DNA from: Stenogyne calaminthoides
Taxonomy: Eukaryota > Streptophyta > Magnoliopsida > Lamiales > Lamiaceae
Direction: 5' to 3'
Assembly: GCA_037126765.1 (NCBI GenBank)
Contig: JBBCBC010000043.1
Location: forward strand, 2,976,001-3,040,000
Length of the DNA: 64,000 nucleotides
Position numbers and translations under genes: made by a program. Within the stretch, counting starts at the first letter, position 1, and each line of letters starts with the position of its first letter. Below the pieces are notes generated by a model. That model saw nothing but the letters and a program-made list of their open reading frames with translations. It was not told where the DNA came from and did not search any database. Below, piece by piece: positions 56,927-64,000 of the stretch.

Positions 56927-57153
56927 CTGTTAGGATCATCCTTGATTCTATCAGCTTTTCTGACAGCAATGCCTTTAGAGGAAGTAGATTTAGTAGCACA
57001 ATGAACATTCTTCACTTTTTCCTTCCCACTACTAGCATGACCACGTTTCACAGCTTCAACAGTTTCCTCATGCAATTTTAACATAGCACGATATAAAGTC
57101 TTGGGTCTTCTTGGCCCACTATATATTGGCACACAAACTTTCTGCCTTACCAT

Positions 57154-58339
57154 TGCCTAAAAAAATCAGAAAATTATTATTCTTAAAATATGTTTGCCAG
57201 TGGACTAATATAGAGAATATAAAATGCAGAAATAGATTAGCAGTGTAATATTAGGTTAATCAGTTTTCCAGCTTGGTAGCAGGATGGCAACTTCCAGTTG
57301 GCTGCTATTGGAAATTGATTGACAAAGAGGCAGCACTTATGTGCATTAAATACTTTGTTCGTTACGTTATATATATTCAACGACAAGCATACACATTTGG
57401 AGCACACAACAATTATCTCTCTAGCTACAAGCCATAAGCAGAAAGCTACCTTTAGCTTATTCATTCATTATTTCAAGCAAAAAAATGGAAAGGTCCCCAT
57501 GACCCATGGTATACTAATCAATGCAGAAATAGGGAAAATAAACAAGCACCAAACAAAGATGAGCAAATTAATGACTACCAACAGATTCATCAGAAATTAA
57601 AATTCAATAGCAACAAGCAGCAATGAAATGGACACATGAACACTGTCAATTAAAAACTACACTAGTATTGCAAGAAACAGTCAAGAAGAAATGTATATAC
57701 ATAAACAAGTATCAAGGATTGGATTCAAAATAGTCAAAACACTCACACACTCAATATTACTCATAATCAAACGTCTAGATATGCAAATTCGAAAATATTA
57801 ATGGAATTCTGTGATTTATAATCAAAATTCTTCAAACAAATTGGGGAAAATGAAATATATACAGTTTGTAAGCGTACACACAATAAAAAATACAGAATCA
57901 TGAAGTATCAACTAAAAAACACAGTGTAGTTACCTCTCAACGAAGATACCAAAAAACACAGTGTAGTATCGATTGGGGAAATTGAAGAAATCGGCTGATC
58001 TGTGAATCGAAGAATCGCACACAAATCAGGTAGAAGAAAAAAAATTAGAAAAAAAAAATCAAATGAGCATCAGCGATCGAGATTTAGAGAGAGACCTTCG
58101 ATCGAGTGGAATATTGGAGCGTCGCAACGTCGGATTCTGGAGTTTGCAGCGACGCAACTGGGATTTTGGAGGTGAGTAGCGTAGGATTTTGGAAAATCTG
58201 GAAACCTGAAGGAGAAAAAGTAATAGATTGGAAAATTTTGAGTTGAGTTTATGTATGACCCGTTTTTTGACCCATTTTTAATTTGGATAGTGGTGTACGG
58301 GCTGAGGAATGGTGTAACCAGTTCATATAATACTTTGTC
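57154..58339 (-). other. Upstream region of the Ulp1-like gene and right terminus of element B
   Basis: No coding. A GC-richer stretch at 57955-58195 (GATCGAGATTTAGAGAGAGA, then CGTCGCAACGTCGG-like text) looks like promoter or leader DNA for the minus-strand gene. The right TIR occupies about 58280-58339. Confidence 0.45.
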
Positions 58340-58348
58340 CTTTTCTTA

Positions 58349-59105
58349 AGAGAACATAAAAAGAGGCTGCAAAACTGGATAAGGAGACCGTTAAACTCCG
58401 CAAGCTGCAGAGGAATGGGTAAATGAAATTGATAAATAATATCTTAATTTGTGTAAAAGAAGTAGGCAAAAAGAGCCAAACAAATTACCTAGAACTAATA
58501 AATTTTGTTACTCTTTTAACAGGAAAAAAACAACCATACTTAATTTGGAAGATTCAGAGTAGTGGTCCCACTTCCTCTTTGTTAAAGAATTCGATTTATG
58601 CGTGTGGGGTGAATGTTGGTGCCTTTTAATTTATTTTCTTCAAGAATAAATGATGCTACTTTTGGAAATCTTGGTTTTATTGATGATGGATTTTGTTGAA
58701 ATTATGGGTATTTTCGGTGGAATTTTCGAGGTGAAATTTGATTTTTTCCAACAGTGTGTAACACTTTGGTCGGACTTCAAGTTCCTGATTGTGCACATTA
58801 GTTAATAGAAATTTTGCTAAGATTGTCTGATGCTAACTATCTTCCTATAAAGGATAGTGTTACAGTTGTGAAACATATATGTCAAACACTTGATTATTTA
58901 AAAAGTATTATATTTTCGCAATATTATATTACACTAGAATAAGACTCGGTGTTTTAATATATATGTATATATGTGTGTCATTTTTTCTTCAACATTTTTT
59001 TTAATGAATATAGGATAATAGAATAGATAAATATATCTATTTTAAAAAATGGATAAAAAACAAGTATGAAAACACCATTACCATACAAAATGGATCAAAA
59101 CAGGT
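58349..59105 (+). other. Helitron 2 resumed after element B
   Basis: Begins with the presumed RPA zinc-finger exon (to a GTAAAT donor at about 58419), followed by an acceptor (TTTAACAG, about 58522) and an open stretch (KQPYLIWKIQSSGPTSSLL). The rest is AT-rich subterminal sequence. Confidence 0.5.
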
Positions 59106-59132
59106 CCGTGCATCGCATGGGCTAAAATCTAA
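59106..59132 (+). other. Helitron 2 3' hairpin and terminus
   Basis: CCGTGCATCGCATGG forms a six-pair stem with one G-T pair, then GCTAAAATCTAA and a T. Hairpin, short spacer and CTRR before T is the Helitron 3' signature. Confidence 0.75.
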
Positions 59133-60896
59133 TCTTAACAACGGTTTAAAAATCAAAATAAAGTATGGAGTTGTCAGATAAAAAGAATGTTCAAAATAAA
59201 TAAGGGTTTCTGGAGTGTATTGGGAAACCCCCATATAAATGATTACATCTTATTTATACCAAATCTCACATCAAAATTTGAGCATCCACTTTTGAATTTG
59301 CAAACAAAATGTGAAATTTGGTACATTTGATCAAAAAATTCATTAAGTCAAACTAATAATAATTAAAGATTGAATGTTAAGAATATTAATGAAAATGAAA
59401 TTGTACAAATTCTATCTAAATGTGATGGTGTTTGGAGGCGGGTTCGTGATTATTCCCAAATAGGCATCAATTGAAAGTTTTCACTTCCAAACGAAAACCC
59501 AATCGGGAGCACAAATCCGTACTATGATGCCATTTTTAATATAAAGGGCTGAATTTCCGGGCACCTGCAGAAAACCTGCAGACATTTCAAAGCTACCAAC
59601 AAATTTGAAAACTTGTTCAAGCTCTCCCCATTTGCATTTCAGCCCTTATTTTTGCACAATCATAAATAATTGAATTGAAAAAAAAAATGATTTCAGAAGA
59701 CATGAGACGGTTTAAAAATCTAATCTTAACAACAGTTTAAAAATCAAAATAAAGTATAGCGTTGTCAGATAAAAAGAATGTTCAAAATAAATAAGGGTTT
59801 CTGGAGTGTATTGGGAAACCCCCATATAAATGATTACATCTTATTTATACCAAATCTCACATCAAAATTTGAGCATCCACTTTTGAATTTGCAAACAAAA
59901 TGTGAAATTTGGTACATTTGATCAAAAAATTCATTAAGTTAAACTAATAATTTAAAGATTGAATGTTGAGAATATTAATGAAAATGAAATTGTACAAATT
60001 CTATCTAAATGTGATGGCGTTTGGAGGCGGGTTCGTGATTATTCCCAAATAAGCATCAATTGAAAGTTTTCACTTCCAAACGAAAACCCAATCGGGAGCA
60101 CAAATCCGCACTATGATGCCATTTTTAATATAAAGGGCTGAATTTCCGGGCACCTGCAAAAAACCTGCAGACATTTCAAAGCTACCAACAAATTTAAAAA
60201 CTTGTTCAAGCTCTCCCCATTTGCATTTCAGCCCTTATTTTTGCACAATCATAAATAATTGAATTGAAAAAAAAAAATCAGAAGACATGAGACGGTTTAA
60301 AAATCTAATCTTAACAACGGTTTAAAAATCAAAATAAAGTATGGCGTTGTCAGATAAAAAGAATATTCAAAATAAATAAGGGTTTCTGGAGTGTATTGGG
60401 AAACCCCCATATAAATGATTACATCTTATTTATACCAAATCTCACATCAAAATTTGAGCATCCACTTTTGAATTTGCAAACAAAATGTGAAATTTGGTAC
60501 ATTTGATCAAAAAATCATTAAGTTAAACTAATAATAATTAAAGATTGAATGTTAAGAATATTAATGAAAATGAAATTGTACAAATTCTATCTAAATGTGA
60601 TGGCGTTTGGAGGCGGGTTCGTGATTATTCCCAAATAGGCATCAATTGAAAGTTTTCACTTCCAAACGAAAACCCAATCGGGAGCACAAATCCGTACTAT
60701 GATGCCATTTTTAATATAAAGGGCTGAATTTCCGGGCACCAGCAGAAAACCTGCAGACATTTCAAAGCTACCAACAAATTTAAAAACTTGTTCAAGCTCT
60801 CCCCATTTGCATTTCAGCCCTTATTTTTGCACAATCATAAATAATTGAATTGAAAAAAAAAATGATTTCAGAAGACATGAGACAGTTTAAAAAGCT
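59124..60896 (+). repeat. Three near-identical tandem units of about 590 bp
   Basis: The unit opening AATCTTAACAACGGTTTAAA recurs at 59131, 59722 and 60307, with the following partly altered copy starting at 60897, giving periods of 591, 585 and 590. Landmarks in each: GGGTTTCTGGAGTGTATTGG, TTGGAGGCGGGTTCGTGATT, GGGCTGAATTTCCGGGCACC. No coding. The first unit starts within the last nine bases of Helitron 2. Confidence 0.9.
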
Positions 60897-62530
60897 AATT
60901 TTAACAACAGTTTAAAAATCAAATAAAGTATACTTGTAATTTTTCAAAAGATGAAAAACAAATAAGGGTTTGTGCTGGTAATAATAGGGGGTCCCCAATG
61001 GGTTAATCTTATTTATACCCTTATCAAAATTTGAGCATCCAATTTTGAGTTATATCCTAAAGTTTTTGGTACATTTGATAAAAAATTCATTTTTAATATG
61101 GAAAGGAATGTTAAGAATTTAATGAAATTGAAATTTCTAAAATCTTTTGATGGAGTTTGGATTGCAATTTTCCCATATGGCATCAATTGAAAAGTTTTTC
61201 AAACAATGCTCAATTTAACCATTTGCCCCTATGATTTTTTTTTATTACAAAGGGCTGAATTTCCGGGCATCTGTAAAAAATCTGCAGACATTTCAAAGCT
61301 ACCAACAAATTTAAAAACTTTTCAAGCCTCCCCATTTCAATTTGCTAAGATGTTTGGGATATTTAAATAATGGTTTTGTTTTTTCTAATTTTGTTTTGTT
61401 GCCTCTTTAAAAATCTAATCTTAACATGTTTTTCAAATTTGTATGGTTTTGTCAGATAAAAAAAGAATGTTCAAAATAAATTTTGCCTATCTTAGGATCT
61501 TATTTATACAAATTCACATCAAAATTTGGATCCTCTTTTGAATTTGCAAACAAAATGAATTTGACCTTTGATCTTAAAAAAAATCATTAAGTTAAATTCA
61601 TTATTCAAAGATTGAATGTTAAGTTATTAAGAAAATTTTTTTTTCTATCTAAATTGAATATATGGTTTGTTATTCCCAAATGGCATAAATTACAGAGGCA
61701 CTTCCAAACGAAAACCCAACAGGTTTAAAATCTGGAATATGATGCCATTTTTAATATAAAAGGGCTGAATTTCCGGCACCAGCAGAAAACCTGCAGACAT
61801 TTCAAAGCTACCAACAAATTTAAAAACTTGTTCAAGCTTTCCCCATTTGCATTTCAGCCCTTATTTTTGCATCATAAATAATTGAAAAAAAAAATAATTT
61901 CAGAAGACATGATAATTTCTTAGTAAACCTAAACCACCAAATAAGTAACTCTAATTTTTCAGATGAAAAGACAAAAGATTTGTGCTGGTATTAATAGAGG
62001 GGTCCTTGGTTAACCAACTTTCATCTTCCATTAGACCAACCACCCATAATATCTCATTTTTCATGGAGGGGTTGTTTTGCTAATTTCTAATATTTTAGGA
62101 GAGGATTGCAATTTTGCGATATGTACTTGATAAAAATGCTCAATTTAAAACCCTAGATGTTTTCACCTAAATACACTAAGACTCTGTAATTCATCGTTCC
62201 CAACTTTTTCAAGCTCACTATTATTTTCCCTGATTTTTCATTTGACAAATGTTAATAAAATGTTTTTTTTGTTTTTCTAATTTTGTTTTGTTGCCTCTTT
62301 ACTGAGTTACATGTTCTTCATTTTGCATGGTTTGCTTCACTTCACTGAATTTTGCCTATCTTAGGAGTATTTATACATTCGTTAATGGACCTCTTGCTAT
62401 ATTATCATCACTGAATGACCTTTCTGCTTAGTTTGGGATTCATTATTCAATTCGAAGTTGTTATAAGATGATTTTTTTTTTTAAATTGAATATATGGTTT
62501 GTCATAAATGCATAAATTACCGAGGCGTGG
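60897..62530 (+). repeat. Mosaic stretch: degraded array units interleaved with another sequence
   Basis: Unit landmarks (GGGCTGAATTTCCGG at about 61252 and 61766, GCTACCAACAAATTT at 61297 and 61807) alternate every 10-20 bases with short blocks that also occur, in order, at 61920-62530 (TTTGTGCTGGTAWTAATAG, TCTAATTTTGTTTTGTTGCC, TTGCCTATCTTAGGA, AAATTGAATATATGGTTTGT). Normal mutation of a satellite would not import colinear blocks this way. Confidence 0.7.
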
Positions 62531-63022
62531 CTTTACAGGTTTAATGGCTGGAATTTGTTGCTGTTTATGGCAGCTACAACACTAGTTGTGCATTTGAGTA
62601 GCATGGTATGAAGGATTTCTACTTCTTTTACACAGTAATTGTGCTTTATTGTCTTTCAAATCTGGTGTTCATTTTTAGTACAGTTATGAGAAATGGCAGC
62701 AACAGGAGAAAGTTTACAGGACTTAGTTGCCCAGAAAATGAACAACAGTGGATATATAGTTATTTCCAAAAGGTCCTATATTTATGAAAATATATAGAAA
62801 AGAAAGAATTTTGATTTAATAATCGCTGACAACAGAACGCAACTGAGAAAAATACAGAACAATAACACACTTCTACGAATTATCATATCATGCTGCTAAA
62901 ATGGTTCATATCTCATGTTTTCTGTGCTCTTACATTAACTAAGTTTAGGGATCTGATTCATTTGGCTTCAAAGCTATTGTGCAAGCTTGGAAATTTTCTA
63001 ATCATGAACTTCATTCTCTCAG
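62531..63022 (+). other. Possible upstream exons of the last gene
   Basis: A stretch at about 62539-62606 reads FNGWNLLLFMAATTLVVHLS and ends at a GTATGA donor-like site. Another ATG at 62694 opens MAATGESLQDLVAQKMNN. Neither could be tied in phase to the exon at 63023. Confidence 0.3.
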
Positions 63023-63711
63023 GGTTTAAGTGTTAAATGCTTGCGGCATGCTGTGAATTTTGAAGCTGAGAGAGCATGCAGTAATATTTTAGGCAGAACT
63101 CTGAGGTATTATTAGTCTTATATCTTTATGATTCTTGCACTATCTATCATTGAATTTCTTTTGATTTTTCTTTAATTGTATGCAGGTTTAATAATTTGCT
63201 AGCACCAAAAAATTTTACTTCATTTTTTCGATCGAAGCACAAATATCCTGAAAAGTTATTGAAGGGTGTAGATGGCTATGAAAAGGTAAATGTCATAGAG
63301 GAGTCACAAATGTTTGAAAGTTATGAATATTCATTTTTTTATTTCTGCCTATTAGTTATATCGTTCATGCCACTCTTGTGTGTTCTCTTAGAATATCAGA
63401 CTTTCGCTTCCTATTCTACTGGAAGTCTGATTTTGTTTTATAACTTGATTTTCTTGTAGGAATCAGTTTTGATGGGTTACAGTGGTTTTGATGACTTAAT
63501 TGGCGACAACAGATCCAGAGAAAAGTTTCAGGAGAATTTTAAAATCCAAAATATTGATCTTGATCTTACATTAACATGCAAACGATCCCCTTCCATTTCT
63601 TTGGGTTTGTTCCCTTCAGTGGAACTGTGTGAGGGGCCCACGTATAATTCTCCAAACATAGAATCCCTGGTGCCTCAAATTCTCGAAGGATGCATTCCTA
63701 GTTACTACTAA
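63023..63711 (+). CDS. 3' exons of an unrecognised gene
   Basis: Three exons join in phase through GT-AG introns: 63023-63105 (GLSVKCLRHAVNFEAERACS), 63186-63285 (FNNLLAPKNFTSFFRSKHKY, PEKLLKGVDGYEK) and 63460-63711 (ESVLMGYSGFDDLIGDNRSR to the TAA). Together they encode about 144 residues with no stop. The last exon contains LDLTL, which fits the LxLxL form of an EAR-type repression motif, followed by a Ser/Pro-rich tail ending GCIPSYY. No domain I know is visible and the 5' part is missing or lies in the disturbed region to the left. Phase-consistent exons make a real gene likely; function is unknown. Confidence 0.55.
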
Positions 63712-63717
63712 TTAATA

Positions 63718-63953
63718 CTCCCTCTGTCCATCAAAAGTGTGCTAAGAGGGCTGAAACAGGTTTTGCGGAAAGATAGATTATGTATGTTTATGGACTCGGT
63801 TTTTTTATCTTCATCGTCCAACAATCACTTAATTACTCAAGTTATCATTATACTTTACCCACAATCAATTATGTTATTCATAAATAGACTTAATCTATAT
63901 TTTCGTACAACATGTTAAAACACTCTGACCACACTTTTCGTGGACGTGAGAAC
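63718..63953. mobile_element. Stowaway-type MITE just after the stop codon
   Basis: 236 bp flanked by TA (63716-63717, 63954-63955). Left terminus CTCCCTCTGTCCATCAAAAG pairs with the right terminus, which on the other strand reads GTTCTCACGTCCACGAAAAG; both continue into a GTGTG block. It lies seven bases after the stop, so it would form part of the 3' UTR. Confidence 0.75.
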
Positions 63954-64000
63954 TATCTAAAATAATTTATAAGGAACATAATCTTTTAACAAGTCCACCA

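Larger units (their letters stand above)
53701..57153 (-). pseudogene. Ulp1-type cysteine protease gene of element B
   Basis: Minus-strand order: exon 1 57153-56927 (Met start, basic, IYSGPRRPKTLYRAMLKL); exon 2 56718-55869 with a plant-mobile-domain-like region (LLKLRLSKCFSQRMIKWLVD, FSVTADDVYDIFMIPRNEE) joined in phase; exon 3 about 55790-55195 (KFFMNKKLHKYVDYLGRYVT, FWMINDDVGHLSKL, VVDFCFFEGD); SRFIFNFEHS (about 54955); catalytic His in GDHYA (54444-54442) and Asp in YLDNL (54393-54391); catalytic Cys in LDCGVYMMHLMKYF (54120-54118); and a C-terminal helix with a Lys-rich tail to 53701. In-frame stops replace a Trp codon at 56190, precede MASEEP near 55564, and occur near 54630 and 53805. 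The triad is complete, the reading frame is not. Family activity is SUMO cleavage; why transposons keep such genes is unknown. Confidence 0.8.
47927..58339. mobile_element. Element B: Mutator-like element with FAR1-type transposase and Ulp1-like gene (10.4 kb)
   Basis: Bounded by an exact 9-bp duplication CTTTTCTTA (47918-47926 and 58340-58348), the length typical of Mutator-like elements. Imperfect inverted termini: left GAGTCAGTTTTGTGTGAAAG, right on the other strand GACAAAGTATTATATGAACT, both continuing to a GTAMACCACTATCC block. Contents: tandem motifs and a captured PPR N-terminus on the plus strand, a captured LRR receptor-like tail on the minus strand, a broken FAR1-type transposase on the plus strand, and a broken Ulp1-like gene on the minus strand, converging with 22-nt-period arrays between and around them. 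Established knowledge: Mutator-like elements carrying ULP genes (Kaonashi) and Pack-MULE capture. It sits inside Helitron 2. Confidence 0.8.
30432..59132 (+). mobile_element. Helitron 2, about 7.1 kb net, split by two later insertions
   Basis: The 5' terminus TCTTATATTATAAAAGGAG follows an A at 30431, and the 3' terminus CTAA is followed by T at 59133, i.e. insertion between A and T. The 3' hairpin CCGTGCATCGCATGG (59106-59120) is 12 nt from the end and resembles the hairpin of Helitron 1. Without the LTR element plus its duplication (11,136 bp) and element B plus its duplication (10,422 bp), 28,701 bp shrink to about 7,143 bp. An RPA1-like gene, common cargo of plant Helitrons, lies inside (46.9-47.7 kb and continuing at 58.35 kb) on the plus strand. 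No Rep/helicase frame was seen, so it is non-autonomous or decayed. The main uncertainty is that the two ends are linked by inference across the nested insertions. Confidence 0.65.

Noticed and set aside
58850..58880. Possible right terminus of element A (GGATAGTGTTACAGTTGTG)
   Set aside because: Only a short similarity to the TIR inner block, and located inside Helitron 2 before its 3' end, which does not fit the nesting order.

Overview
This is an AT-rich plant nuclear window. The evidence is GT-AG introns, a seed 2S albumin, PPR genes, and a crowd of plant transposon families. The albumin most resembles sesame-type 2S albumins as I remember them, so an asterid of the order Lamiales is a reasonable guess. 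The only complete host gene with an obvious product is the 2S albumin at 3342-3761 (minus strand).

Layout. 1-8.5 kb is old genic DNA: a broken glucosamine-6-phosphate acetyltransferase copy (2361-2827), the intact albumin with a seed-type promoter, exon blocks of an unrecognised membrane protein (5.2-6.05 kb), and a broken P-class PPR gene (6908-8366). 9.2-21 kb is a field of small elements. Many have readable boundaries and target duplications: two Stowaway MITEs, a foldback MITE split by a solo LTR, a Harbinger-type MITE, a tRNA-derived SINE, a 3-kb Helitron and two MITEs with 9-10 bp duplications. 21.0-30.4 kb is a decayed Mutator-like element (element A) with an Ulp1-type protease gene. 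It carries a LINE insertion and a neat three-exon unknown ORF.

30432-59132 reads as one Helitron of about 7.1 kb, blown up to 28.7 kb by two insertions. An 11.1-kb Ty3/gypsy-type element (32399-43529; target duplication GCCAG) has two LTRs of 3.6-3.7 kb and only gag plus a dead protease. A 10.4-kb Mutator-like element (element B, 47927-58339; 9-bp duplication CTTTTCTTA) has convergent FAR1-type transposase and Ulp1-like genes plus captured pieces of a PPR gene and an LRR receptor-like protein. The Helitron's own cargo is an RPA1-like gene, now broken and split by element B. A tandem duplication inside the Helitron preserves an empty copy of the LTR element's target site.

59.1-61.9 kb is a roughly 590-bp tandem array. 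From about 60.9 to 62.5 kb the sequence interleaves the array unit and a second sequence at a 10-20 bp scale, which looks like an assembly or polishing artefact. The window closes with the 3' exons of an unrecognised plus-strand gene (63023-63711) and a Stowaway MITE just after its stop.

The most unusual signal is a family of arrays with a nearly constant 22-nt period and a drifting sequence built on a TRGTATT / AATAC core. They recur in at least ten places, mostly in non-coding parts of the two Mutator-like elements. There the core lies on the sense strand of the neighbouring gene.
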